From Streptomyces caelestis (GTDB lineage Bacteria > Actinomycetota > Actinomycetes > Streptomycetales > Streptomycetaceae): a stretch of 64,000 nucleotides of DNA. The stretch is taken from the NCBI RefSeq assembly GCF_001279005.1, contig NZ_LGCN01000119.1, forward strand, positions 203,806 to 267,805. The letters are read 5' to 3'. Shown here piece after piece: positions 25,659-34,237 of the stretch. Position 1 is the first letter of the stretch. Each line of letters starts with the position of its first letter. The notes beneath the pieces were generated by a model. The model was given only the letters and a program-made list of their open reading frames with translations. It was not told the DNA's origin and did no database searches. The position numbers and the translations under genes were made by a program.

Positions 25659-26068
25659 CGAGCGAACTCCCTTTCTCCGTGGACCGGTCGGCGTGCGGGT
25701 CCCGGTGACCGGGGGCGTGCCCGGGCCGCTTTCCTCGCGCTGCCGCACGCTGCCTTTGGCCCTCGCGCCGGGCCGGCCGGGCGGGTCACCGCCGGGTGCG
25801 CCCGCGCCGGCGTCCGCCCGGGTTTCCGGCTCCGCGCCGAGGCCGCCCGCTCCTTCGGCCCCGGCCCGGTGACCGCACCGGAACGGTTCCGGACGGACCC
25901 GGCGCCCTCTCCCGGGGCAGCGGCGTCCACGCGGGTGTGGCCAGGGTCTCCCGGTCCTTCGGTGATCGCCGGGGGGTACGGAGGCTAGCGTCCTCCCATG
26001 GACGTTTCTTCGGGCCCCGGTCCGCGCCGGCGGTCACCGGGCGGCGACGACGCGACCGGAGCCACGGC
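25659..26068. other. 410-base gap between the LacI and TauE/SafE genes
   Basis: No convincing gene is present. A 24-codon ORF (25998-26072) starts shortly after a TAGCGT hexamer and overlaps the following start codon by 4 bases; it could be a coupling leader but has weak support. A short palindrome CCCGGTGACCGGG (25701-25713) follows the LacI gene and may aid termination. Confidence 0.4.
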
Positions 26069-26830
26069 ATGACGCCGCCGGAGATGCTCGGCGTCTTCGC
26101 GGCGGGCGTCGGCGCCGGCACCATGAACGCGGTCGTCGGCTCGGGGACGCTGGTCACCTTCCCCGTGCTGCTCGCCACCGGGCTGTCCCCCGTCACCGCC
26201 ACGGTCTCCAACGCGCTCGGCCTGATCCCCGGCTCCGTCAGCGGCGCCATCGGCTACCGCCGGGAACTCGCCGGCCAGGGCCGGCGCGTCCGCAGGCTCG
26301 GGGTCGGCGCCGCGCTGGGCGGGCTCTGCGGCGCGACGCTCCTGCTGGCCCTGCCCGCCGAGGCGTTCGAGACCATCGTGCCGACCCTGGTGGGGCTCGC
26401 CCTCGTCCTCGTCGCGTTCCAGCCCCTGATCGGCAGGAAGGTGCGCAGCCGCCGCGCGAAGGGACACCCCTCCCGCCGCGACGGCGGATGGCCGCTGTCC
26501 GCCGGCCTGACCCTGGCCAGCGTCTACGGCGGCTACTTCTCCGCCGCCCAGGGCATCATCTACATGTCCCTGATGGGCCTGCTCCTCGACGAGCCGCTGC
26601 AACGCCTCAACGCCGTCAAGAACGTGCTCTCCGCGATCGTCAACACGGTCGCCGCGGCCTTCTTCCTCTTCGTCGCCGACTTCGACTGGACGGCCGTCGC
26701 GCTCATCGCGGCCGGATCCGCCCTGGGCGGCCAGCTCGGAGCGAAGGCCGGCCGCAGATTCAGCCCCGCGGTGCTGCGCGCCCTCATCGTCACGATCGGC
26801 ACCGTCGCCCTCGTCCAGCTGCTCCGCTGA
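26069..26830 (+). CDS. TauE/SafE-family membrane carrier
   Basis: This 253-residue integral membrane protein of the sulfite exporter TauE/SafE (DUF81) family has seven to eight hydrophobic segments. Family-typical motifs are the N-terminal GVGAGTMNAVVGSGTLVTFP and the second-half repeat ASVYGGYFSAAQGIIYM, with NAVKNVLSAIVNTVAA. Members move sulfite, sulfonates or other organic anions across the membrane; the substrate here is unknown. The ATG at 26069 has GGAG 7 bases upstream. It stands alone between the galactoside regulator and a decayed dehydrogenase gene. Confidence 0.88.
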   Translation: MTPPEMLGVFAAGVGAGTMNAVVGSGTLVTFPVLLATGLSPVTATVSNALGLIPGSVSGAIGYRRELAGQGRRVRRLGVGAALGGLCGATLLLALPAEAFETIVPTLVGLALVLVAFQPLIGRKVRSRRAKGHPSRRDGGWPLSAGLTLASVYGGYFSAAQGIIYMSLMGLLLDEPLQRLNAVKNVLSAIVNTVAAAFFLFVADFDWTAVALIAAGSALGGQLGAKAGRRFSPAVLRALIVTIGTVALVQLLR

Positions 26831-26859
26831 TCACCGCCCGCTCCCGGGACACGTCCTCG

Positions 26860-27400
26860 GGGCAGGAGCGCGTCCACGCAGCCGCCGTCGACGCGCGGCG
26901 CCCCGCCCGTCGTCGCGGAGGCCTGCTCCGAGCCGGGGTGGACGACCATGTGGGCGATCTCCTCCGGCTCGCTCAGCCGTTGCGGCAGCGACCGCGGGCC
27001 GGTGCTCGCGCAGGAAGGCAAGAGCCGGGTCGGCCGCACCGCGGCTGGGGACGTCCGCCTCGAAACAGCGCCGCCACTCGTCGTCGGTGATCTCCGGCGG
27101 GTGCGCGGAACCGAAGACACCGAGGCCGGCGGCGAGGACGTCCACCCGCGGCAGGGCCTCGGCGACCTGCGCGGCACCCGCCTCGGTGGTCACGTCCGCC
27201 GCGACCGGCACCACGTCGGCGCCGGGCACCTCCCGCCCGAGGGCGGCGGCACGGCCGCGCACGCGCTCGGCGGAGCGTCCGTCGACCGCGCCCCGGGCGC
27301 CCGCCCGCGCCGGCCCGGCGGCGATCGCCGCACCGATGCCCCGGGCGGAGCCGGTGACCGGCGCCGTACGGCCCCTGAGATCGATCCGCACGTCGTGCAC
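26860..27400 (-). pseudogene. Short-chain dehydrogenase/reductase pseudogene with internal deletion and frameshift
   Basis: From 27400 the minus strand reads a normal SDR N-terminus: LRGRTAPVTGSARGIGAAIA (cofactor-binding Rossmann motif), EVPGADVVPVAADVTTEAGA and PPEITDDEWRRCFEADV. It then passes directly to AFLREHRP, a motif normally some 110 residues further on, so the Ser-Tyr-Lys catalytic region is gone. Just after that motif the frame slips: the C-terminus (QRLSEPEEIAHMVV, QASATTGGAPRVDGG) is in another frame. The NNxG motif is also damaged to AAGLG. Two independent lesions make this a dead gene. The last position is approximate because no stop is found where expected. Confidence 0.85.
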
Positions 27401-27576
27401 CCCCTTCGCCTGGGTACCAGTGCCTGCATGAGATGCCCGAACACGGACGCAAGGCGCTGCCCGCGCGCACGCTCCACCCGGTCCCGGTCCTTCCCCGCAC
27501 CAGCGGTCGCATCACCGCGAACCGCCCGGCGGGCATACGCTTCTCGTAACGCACTCGCGAGGAGGCGGGAGACGAC

Positions 27577-28575
27577 GTGACGGCCGAACACGCGGACGCG
27601 CCGGACGGCCGGACGGGGGCCGGGACCGGCGGGAACGGCGACGACCTGCTCGACGGGCTGGAGGTGGACGACCGGCGCCCGGAGCGGCCCGTGCTGCTCG
27701 ACGCCGACGGCACCCCGATCGAGACCTGGCGGGAGAACCACCCCTACGACCGCAGGATCAAACGGGCGGAGTACGAGAGGACCAAGCGCATCCTGCAGAT
27801 CGAGCTGCTGAAGATGCAGCGGTGGGTGAAGGACACCGGTCAGCGCGTCGTCGTGCTCTGCGAGGGACGGGACGCGGCCGGCAAGGGCGGCACCATCCAG
27901 CGGTTCATGGAACGCCTCAACCCCCGTGGCGCCCGTGTGGTCGCCCTGGAGAAGCCGACCGAGCGGGAGGCGGGACAGTGGTACTTCCAGCGCTATGTGG
28001 CCCACCTGCCGTCCCGCGGCGAGATCGTCTTCTTCGACCGCTCCTGGTACAACCGTGCGGGCGTCGAGCGGGTCATGGGGTTTTGCACGGACACCGAGTA
28101 CCACCAGTTCCTCGAGCAGGCGCCCCTCTTCGAGCGGCTGCTCACCGACGACGGCATCATGCTGGTGAAGTTCTGGTTCTCCGTGTCCCGGGCCGAGCAG
28201 CGGACCCGGTTCGCGATCCGCCAGGTCGATCCGGTGCGCCGCTGGAAGCTGTCGCCGATGGACCTCGCCTCGCTCGACCGCTGGGACGACTACACCAAGG
28301 CCAAGATCGAGATGTTCCGGGCGACGGACACGCCCCACGCGCCGTGGACGGTCGTGAAGAACAACGACAAGCGCCGGGGCCGGCTGGAGGCCATGCGCAG
28401 CCTCCTGGACCGCTGCGACTATCCGGCGAAGGACCACGGGGCCCTGGGCAAGCCGGACCCGCTGATCGTGGGCGCGGCGGACACCCTGCTGGAGGCCGGT
28501 GAGGAACCCGCGGTCCTCTCACCGACCCCCCTCGCGGGACCCGGCCACGGCCCGGGCAGTCACCCGGGTACGTGA
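27577..28575 (+). CDS. ppk2: Polyphosphate kinase 2 (PPK2 family)
   Basis: This 332-residue cytoplasmic phosphotransferase uses polyphosphate to phosphorylate nucleoside mono- or diphosphates. The P-loop is EGRDAAGKGGT, the lid/Walker B region is FFDRSWYNRAGVERVMGFC and the later WKLSPMDLASLDRWDDYTKAK motif is diagnostic of PPK2. The core begins near residue 40 (PIETWRENHPYDRRIKRAEYE), after a disordered acidic leader; the C-terminal 50 residues are also low-complexity. The GTG start is preceded by GGAGG and GGGAG. It ends 5 bases from the convergent alpha-xylosidase gene with no obvious terminator between, so the transcripts probably overlap. Confidence 0.93.
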   Translation: MTAEHADAPDGRTGAGTGGNGDDLLDGLEVDDRRPERPVLLDADGTPIETWRENHPYDRRIKRAEYERTKRILQIELLKMQRWVKDTGQRVVVLCEGRDAAGKGGTIQRFMERLNPRGARVVALEKPTEREAGQWYFQRYVAHLPSRGEIVFFDRSWYNRAGVERVMGFCTDTEYHQFLEQAPLFERLLTDDGIMLVKFWFSVSRAEQRTRFAIRQVDPVRRWKLSPMDLASLDRWDDYTKAKIEMFRATDTPHAPWTVVKNNDKRRGRLEAMRSLLDRCDYPAKDHGALGKPDPLIVGAADTLLEAGEEPAVLSPTPLAGPGHGPGSHPGT

Positions 28576-28580
28576 CCCGC

Positions 28581-30851
28581 TCACCCCAGCGGCAGCGTCA
28601 CCTCGCCCGCGCCCCGTGCCTGGGCCCCGCCGGCCACGCGCACCGTGAACGGGCGGTCGGTCCCGGACGCGGTGACCCGCAGGACGTCGCCGTCGCGCCG
28701 GACCCGGAACGTCGCCGCCGCGAGCCCCGCCGTGTCCGGCACGGTGACCTCGGCCGCGTAGTCGGCCGCGGCCGGGGGGTGCACGAGCAGGACCGGGGCG
28801 TCCAGCCAGTCGCCGTCGGGCCGGGAGTCGTCGCCGGCCAGCGGCAGCACGGCGCCCTCGCGGACGTAGAGCGGAAGGCTGTCGTAGCCGTGCCGTTCGG
28901 TGCGCCAGCACGGGCCGGTGACCCGCTCGCCGCTCAGCAGGTGGGTCCAGGCGCCCTCGGGCAGGTAGACCTCCACCTCGCCGTCCTCGCTGAACACCGG
29001 CGCGACCAGCAGATCGGGGCCGAGCATGTACTGGCGGTCGAGCGGGCGGCACGCCGGGTCGTGCGGGAACTCCAGCACCATGGGCCGCATCATCGGCACG
29101 CCCGTGCGGTGGGCCTCGACGGCGGCGCCGTACAGATACGGCATCAGGCGGTGCTTGAGCAGGGTGAACCGCCGGGCGACGTCGACCGCCTCGTCGCCGA
29201 ACTCCCACGGCACCCGGTACGACGTGGAGCCGTGCAGCCGGCTGTGCGAGGAGAGCAGGCCGAAGGCGAGCCAGCGCTTGAACACCGAGGGGACGGGCGT
29301 GCCCTCGAAGCCGCCGATGTCGTGGCTCCAGAAGCCGAACCCGCTCAGCGACAGGGACAGCCCGCCGCGCAGCGACTCGGCCATCGCCTCGAAGGACGAC
29401 CAGCAGTCGCCGCCCCAGTGGACCGGGTACTGCTGGCCGCCGGCGGTCGCGGACCGGGCGAAGAGCACCGCCTCACCCTGCCCGCGCTCCTTCTCCAGGA
29501 GCTCGAACACCGTCCGGTTGTACAGGTGCGTGTAGTAGTTGTGCATCCGCTCGGGGTCGGAGCCGTCGTGCCAGACGACATCGGTGGGGATGCGCTCGCC
29601 GAAGTCCGTCTTGAAGCTGTCCACCCCCTGGTCGAGCAGCGGCTTGAGCTTCGACTGGAACCAGGCGCGGGCGTCGGGACTGGTGAAGTCGACCAGTCCC
29701 ATGCCGGCCTGCCACAGGTCCCACTGCCACACGTCGCCGTTCGGGCGGCGCACCAGGTGCCCGAGGGCCGCGGCCTCGTCGAAGAGCGGGGACTTCTGGG
29801 CGATGTACGGGTTGATCCAGGCGCTGATCCGCAGGCCCTTCTCCTTGAGCCGGGCCAGCATGCCCTCCGGGTCGGGGAAGACGTCCGGGTCCCACTGGAA
29901 GTCGCACCACTGGTACTCGCGCATCCAGAAGCAGTCGAAGTGGAACACCGACAGCGGGATGCCGCGCTCGGCCATGCCGTCGACGAACGACGTCACCGTC
30001 GCCTCGTCGTACGAGGTGGTGAAGGAGGTGCTGAGCCACAGGCCGAACGACCAGGCCGGGGGCAGGGCCGGGCGGCCGGTGAGGGCCGTGTAGCGGCCGA
30101 GGACGTCCTTCGGGGTGGGGCCGGCGACGACGTAGTACTCCAGCGCCTGGTCCTCGACGCTGAACTGGACCTGCCCGACGGACTCGGAGCCGATCTCGAA
30201 GGAGACGGCGCCGGGGTGGTTGACGAAGACGCCGTAGCCGCGGGAGGAGAGGTAGAACGGGACGTTCTTGTAGGCCTGCTCGCTGCTGGTGCCGCCGTCG
30301 GCCTGCCAGACGTCGACGGTCTGGCCGTTCTTGACGAACGGGGTGAAGCGCTCGCCCAGGCCGTAGACCTGCTCGCCGACGCCGAGCGACAGCCGGCTCA
30401 GCACGTGGTGGGCTCCCTCGCCGGTGGTGGCGAAGGCGGTGCTCTTGGCGCCGGCGCGGGTCAGTTCGCGTCCGTCCGCGTCGTGGAAGGTGAGCGCGAA
30501 GGGGCCCTCCCCGTCCAGGCGCAGGGACAGGGGACCGCTGGTCAGCTCGGTGACGGTGCCGCCTTGGCGTACCGTTCCCGCGCCGTCCGCGTCCCCGGTG
30601 AGGGCGAAGTCGGGGCCCGGCCGGTACTTGCCCGCGTGGTGGGTGACCCGCACGCCGATCACGCCCTCGGCGGGGGAGAAGCACTCGACCGTGATCAGCG
30701 GGGCGTTCAGGGTGTCGCCCCTGCGTGTCACTTTCTTCACGGCGGCGTAGCCGGTGAAGCGCTTCGATTCCGGGCGCACATCGCGCACCTCGGTGGCGTA
30801 CGCGATCTGGACGCCGTCGCGGATGCGCCAGAAGCCGTCAGTGAATTTCAT
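28581..30851 (-). CDS. yicI: Alpha-xylosidase, GH31 (YicI type)
   Basis: This 756-residue intracellular GH31 enzyme removes alpha-xylosyl groups from the non-reducing end of xyloglucan oligosaccharides and isoprimeverose. The nucleophile lies in FKTDFGERIP at Asp416 and the acid/base in HWGGDCWSSF at Asp482, the same residue numbers as in E. coli YicI, so the chains align almost without gaps. WQADGGTSSEQAYKNVPFY is the N-terminal subsite loop. There is no signal peptide. It is transcribed away from an ABC importer whose last downstream gene is a GH1 beta-glucosidase; together they would import and dismantle xylosylated gluco-oligosaccharides. A GAAGCGCTTC palindrome lies within its first 100 bases and another upstream of the importer. 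Confidence 0.95.
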   Translation of the reverse strand: MKFTDGFWRIRDGVQIAYATEVRDVRPESKRFTGYAAVKKVTRRGDTLNAPLITVECFSPAEGVIGVRVTHHAGKYRPGPDFALTGDADGAGTVRQGGTVTELTSGPLSLRLDGEGPFALTFHDADGRELTRAGAKSTAFATTGEGAHHVLSRLSLGVGEQVYGLGERFTPFVKNGQTVDVWQADGGTSSEQAYKNVPFYLSSRGYGVFVNHPGAVSFEIGSESVGQVQFSVEDQALEYYVVAGPTPKDVLGRYTALTGRPALPPAWSFGLWLSTSFTTSYDEATVTSFVDGMAERGIPLSVFHFDCFWMREYQWCDFQWDPDVFPDPEGMLARLKEKGLRISAWINPYIAQKSPLFDEAAALGHLVRRPNGDVWQWDLWQAGMGLVDFTSPDARAWFQSKLKPLLDQGVDSFKTDFGERIPTDVVWHDGSDPERMHNYYTHLYNRTVFELLEKERGQGEAVLFARSATAGGQQYPVHWGGDCWSSFEAMAESLRGGLSLSLSGFGFWSHDIGGFEGTPVPSVFKRWLAFGLLSSHSRLHGSTSYRVPWEFGDEAVDVARRFTLLKHRLMPYLYGAAVEAHRTGVPMMRPMVLEFPHDPACRPLDRQYMLGPDLLVAPVFSEDGEVEVYLPEGAWTHLLSGERVTGPCWRTERHGYDSLPLYVREGAVLPLAGDDSRPDGDWLDAPVLLVHPPAAADYAAEVTVPDTAGLAAATFRVRRDGDVLRVTASGTDRPFTVRVAGGAQARGAGEVTLPLG
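30753..30767. promoter_or_regulatory. Palindromic site within the start of the alpha-xylosidase gene
   Basis: The 15 bases contain the palindrome GAAGCGCTTC with central GC, a typical LacI-family operator core. They are the exact reverse complement of the site at 31067-31081 across the divergent promoter region. It overlaps codons about 29-33 of the alpha-xylosidase gene. Confidence 0.5.
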
Positions 30852-31066
30852 GGTCTTCCTCGGAGGGGGAGGGCGGCAGAGGCCCGGGAGAAAGCCTCTG
30901 ACCAGGAACTATGACAGGAGACGCAGAACCTGTCACGCCTTGGGACAAGCAGATCGTATCGCTGGGGGGCTAGCGCGACCGGCTTCTGCTGACGTATTAG
31001 TAATCAGGCAAAACAAATTACACCCGGTGCAGCGCCAGGCAACACCTCGGCGAGAGTCGTCACCAG

Positions 31067-31081
31067 TCGAAGCGCTTCACC
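31067..31081. promoter_or_regulatory. Palindromic site in the divergent promoter region before the xyloside importer
   Basis: TCGAAGCGCTTCACC lies 65 bases before the importer's first gene and is the reverse complement of the site inside the alpha-xylosidase gene. The gap 30852-31145 also holds an AT-rich island (30993-31021) with GTAAT/ATTAC arms, likely part of the divergent promoters. Confidence 0.55.
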
Positions 31082-31145
31082 AGCCTCCTGAACGAGTCAC
31101 CGGCTCAGCACACGCCGAGCCGGTCCCCACGCAAGGGCACCCACC

Positions 31146-32405
31146 GTGACAGCACTTCCTCCGGTTGCCGCACACCGCGCGCGCGGACGTTCACGCGGAG
31201 CCGCCACGTCGTTCGCCGCCGTCTCCGTCCTCATCGCCGGAGCGGCGCTGACCGGCTGCGCACAGCAGCGCGACAGCGACGTGTACACCGTGATGAACTC
31301 CTCGACCGACGAGACCTACCACCGCTGGGACGCCGAGGCGATGGCCCGCTGCGGCGAGCAGCTGGGCGTACGCGTCGAGCAGCAGAGCGTCCCCGCCTCG
31401 CAGGTGATGACGAAGGCCCTGCGGATGGCCTCGTCGAAGTCGCTGCCGGACATCGTGCAGTTCGACGCCTCCGAGATGCCGACCTTCGCCGACGCCGGCG
31501 GGCTCGTCGACCTGCGCTCCCTGGGCCTCGCCACCGACGACATCCCCGAGGGCATCGTCGACTTCGGCTCCTACAAGGGCACGTACTACGGAGCGGCCCG
31601 CTCCGTGAACACCCTCGCCCTCTTCTACAACAAGGACGTCCTGGACGAGGCGGGCGTCCCGGTGCCCACCACCTGGGACGAGCTGCGGCGGACGGCGAAG
31701 AGGCTCACCGAGGGCAACCGGTACGGCCTGGCGCTCAGCGCGGGCGGCGCCGAGGACGGCGTCTTCCAGTTCACGCCCTTCATGTGGTCCAACGGCGGTG
31801 ACGAGACGGACCTCGACAGCCCTCGGGTCGTCGAGGCGCTCGACTACTGGAAGGCGCTGCTCCAGGACGGGTCGCTGTCCAAGTCCACGGTCAACTGGAC
31901 GCAGGCCGACGTGAACGACCAGTTCATGGCCGGGAACGCCGCGATGATGATCAACGGCCCGTGGCAGGTCGAGACCCTCAACACCAAGAAGTCGCTGCAC
32001 TGGGAGATCGCGCAGATCCCCGTCCCCGAGGCGGGCGCCGACTCGGTGGGGCCGCTCGGCGGCGCCGTGCTCACCGTGCCCCGCACCGGCGACACCGAGC
32101 GCGAGAAGACCGCCGGCCGGATCGTCGCCTGTCTGGCGAGCGAGAAGGAACAGCTCACCTACGCCCTGAACAGCTGGATGGTCCCGGCCAACGAGAAGGC
32201 CGCCGCGAAGTGGCGCGAGGAGGTGCCCGAGCTGGACGCGCTGGCCGACCAGGTCGCCGCCGCCCGGTCCCGCACCGCCAAGCTCGGCGCCGGCTGGTCG
32301 GGCGTGTCGCTCGCCCTGCAGAGCGCCTTCCAGTCCGCCCTGACCGGCCAGTCCAGCGAGACCGCCCTGCAGCGCGCCCAGCAGCGCGCCACGAGCGGGA
32401 ACTGA
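31146..32405 (+). CDS. Sugar ABC transporter, solute-binding lipoprotein (xyloglucan locus)
   Basis: This is a 419-residue CUT1 binding protein. The Arg-rich signal ends in AALTGCAQQ, lipidated Cys38. Mature motifs include SLPDIVQFDASEMPTFADAGG, AARSVNTLALFYNKDVLDEAG and PTTWDELRRTAKRL. It would capture an oligosaccharide outside the cell for the two permeases encoded next (11-base and overlapping junctions). The GTG start at 31146 has AAGGG about 8 bases upstream. Neighbouring alpha-xylosidase and beta-glucosidase suggest xylosylated cello-oligosaccharides as cargo; this is inference. No ATPase gene is included. Confidence 0.92.
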   Translation: MTALPPVAAHRARGRSRGAATSFAAVSVLIAGAALTGCAQQRDSDVYTVMNSSTDETYHRWDAEAMARCGEQLGVRVEQQSVPASQVMTKALRMASSKSLPDIVQFDASEMPTFADAGGLVDLRSLGLATDDIPEGIVDFGSYKGTYYGAARSVNTLALFYNKDVLDEAGVPVPTTWDELRRTAKRLTEGNRYGLALSAGGAEDGVFQFTPFMWSNGGDETDLDSPRVVEALDYWKALLQDGSLSKSTVNWTQADVNDQFMAGNAAMMINGPWQVETLNTKKSLHWEIAQIPVPEAGADSVGPLGGAVLTVPRTGDTEREKTAGRIVACLASEKEQLTYALNSWMVPANEKAAAKWREEVPELDALADQVAAARSRTAKLGAGWSGVSLALQSAFQSALTGQSSETALQRAQQRATSGN

Positions 32406-32416
32406 GGTACGCGCCC

Positions 32417-33370
32417 ATGACCACGTCCACCGTCACCGCTCCGGCGCCCGCGAAGACCTCCGGGAAGGGCGCCGCGCCGGACCCGGCCCGGCAGCGGCTG
32501 CGCCGCCGACTCGCCCAGTGGGGCTTCGTCGCCCCCGCCGTCGTCTTCATGCTGCTGTTCTTCGGCTATCCGCTCGTCCGCAACATCGTGATGAGCTTCC
32601 AGCACTACACGCCGAAGACGTTCTTCACCGGCGAGGCCCCCTTCAACGGCGCCGACAACTGGTCGTCCGTCTTCCAGGACGCCCTGTTCGGCAAGGCCCT
32701 GTGGCACACCCTCGTCTTCACCGCCGGATCCCTGCTCGGCCAGTTCTGCATCGGCCTCGCCCTCGCCGTCTTCTTCAACCGCAGGTTCCCCCTCGGGGGC
32801 GTCCTGCGGTCGCTGATCCTGCTGCCCTGGCTGGTGCCCATGGTGGTGTCCGGCATCGTGTGGCGCCGCATCCTCGACCAGGACACCGGCGTGCTCAACA
32901 CCTTCCTGGACACCCTGGGGCTGGGCGGTCAGACCCCGTGGCTGACCAGCCCCGACATGGCGCTGCTCTCGGTGATCCTGGTCAACATCTGGATCGGCAT
33001 CCCGTTCAACATGGTCATCCTGTACGGCGGCCTCCAGGAGATCCCCAAGGAGCTGTACGAGGCCGCCTCCCTGGACGGCGCCTCGGGCTGGCGGACCTTC
33101 CGCTCCGTCACCCTGCCGATGCTCAAGCCGGTGATCACGGTCGTCCTGGTGCTCGGCTTCATGTCGACGGTCAAGATCCTCGACCTGATCCTCGCCCTCA
33201 CCGACGGCGGACCCGCCGACGCCACCCAGACCCTGGGCACGCTCACCTACCAGAACTCCTTCGTGGAGCTGGACTTCGGCGCCGGCGCGGTCGTCGGCAA
33301 CGTACTCATCCTCATCTCCGCGGTGTTCGCGGTGTTCTACCTGCGGGCCAACCGCACCGAGGGGAAGTGA
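32417..33370 (+). CDS. Sugar ABC transporter permease, MalF type (xyloglucan locus)
   Basis: This is a 317-residue permease with six predicted helices starting at WGFVAPAVVFMLLFFGYPLV and the ATPase-docking loop EAASLDGASGWRTFRSVTLP. Its ATG follows the lipoprotein stop by 11 bases. The first 40 residues are a Pro/Lys-rich cytoplasmic tail. It pairs with the next gene's product to form the channel. Confidence 0.92.
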   Translation: MTTSTVTAPAPAKTSGKGAAPDPARQRLRRRLAQWGFVAPAVVFMLLFFGYPLVRNIVMSFQHYTPKTFFTGEAPFNGADNWSSVFQDALFGKALWHTLVFTAGSLLGQFCIGLALAVFFNRRFPLGGVLRSLILLPWLVPMVVSGIVWRRILDQDTGVLNTFLDTLGLGGQTPWLTSPDMALLSVILVNIWIGIPFNMVILYGGLQEIPKELYEAASLDGASGWRTFRSVTLPMLKPVITVVLVLGFMSTVKILDLILALTDGGPADATQTLGTLTYQNSFVELDFGAGAVVGNVLILISAVFAVFYLRANRTEGK

Positions 33371-33375
33371 CCGAC

Positions 33376-34203
33376 ATGGCCGCTCACACTCCCGCCGCGT
33401 CCCGACGCCGCTGGGGCTCCACCGCCGCCGGCGTGCTCGTCCTGGGCGTGATGCTCTTTCCGCTGTACTGGATGCTCAACACGGCGCTCCAGCCCGAGTC
33501 GGGCCTGCTCCAGGTCGACCCGGTGCCCGGCAGCCTGGACCTCTCCGGATTCTCCAAGGCCTTCGGCGACCAGGGCGGACATCTGCTGACCTCGCTGCTG
33601 GTCTCGTTCGGCGCCGTCGCCATCTGCCTGGCCGTCTCCGCCCCGGCGGCCTACGGGCTGGCCCGGTTCGGCCTGCGCGGCTCGCGCACGATCGTGTTCG
33701 GCACCCTGATCACCCAGATGGTGCCGGGCATCGTCATCGCCAACGCCCTCTACAACTCGTACGTCGACCTGGGCCTGGTGAACTCCTACTTCGGCCTGAT
33801 GCTCGCGGACGCCTCGCTCGGCATCCCGTTCTCCATCGTCCTGATGCGCTCCTTCATGGTGTCCATCCCGGGCGAGGTCATCGAGGCCGCCGAGATCGAC
33901 GGCGCCGGTCCGGTGCGGGTCTTCCTGCGGGTGGTGCTCCCGATGAGCCGCAACTCGCTGATCACCTCCGGCCTGTTCGCGTTCCTGTTCTCGTGGAGCG
34001 ACTTCATGTTCGCGCTCACCCTGAACACCACCGACGACGTCAAGCCGATCACGCTGGGCATCTACCAGTACATCGGCGCCCACGTCGGGGACTGGGGCGC
34101 GGTGATGGCCGCGTCCGTGCTCTCCGCCGTCCCGGCCGCGATCCTGCTCGTCCTCGCCCAGAAGTACATCGCCGCCGGCATCACCGGGGGCTCCGTCAAG
34201 TGA
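33376..34203 (+). CDS. Sugar ABC transporter permease, MalG type (xyloglucan locus)
   Basis: This is a 275-residue permease. Helices begin at [22 protein letters not shown], and the EAA loop is [20 protein letters not shown]. The ATG at 33376 is favoured because GGGG lies about 11 bases upstream; an alternative GTG at 33367 would overlap the preceding stop and place the ribosome site too close. It is followed after 34 bases by the beta-glucosidase gene, so all four genes probably form one transcript. Confidence 0.9.
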   Translation: MAAHTPAASRRRWGSTAAGVLVLGVMLFPLYWMLNTALQPESGLLQVDPVPGSLDLSGFSKAFGDQGGHLLTSLLVSFGAVAICLAVSAPAAYGLARFGLRGSRTIVFGTLITQMVPGIVIANALYNSYVDLGLVNSYFGLMLADASLGIPFSIVLMRSFMVSIPGEVIEAAEIDGAGPVRVFLRVVLPMSRNSLITSGLFAFLFSWSDFMFALTLNTTDDVKPITLGIYQYIGAHVGDWGAVMAASVLSAVPAAILLVLAQKYIAAGITGGSVK

Positions 34204-34237
34204 TCACCACCGCACACACCGGGATGGACCGACCCGC

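Noticed and set aside
25998..26072. A 24-codon ORF overlapping the TauE/SafE start
   Set aside because: Support is limited to a weak -10-like hexamer; there is no good ribosome spacing and no recognisable peptide.
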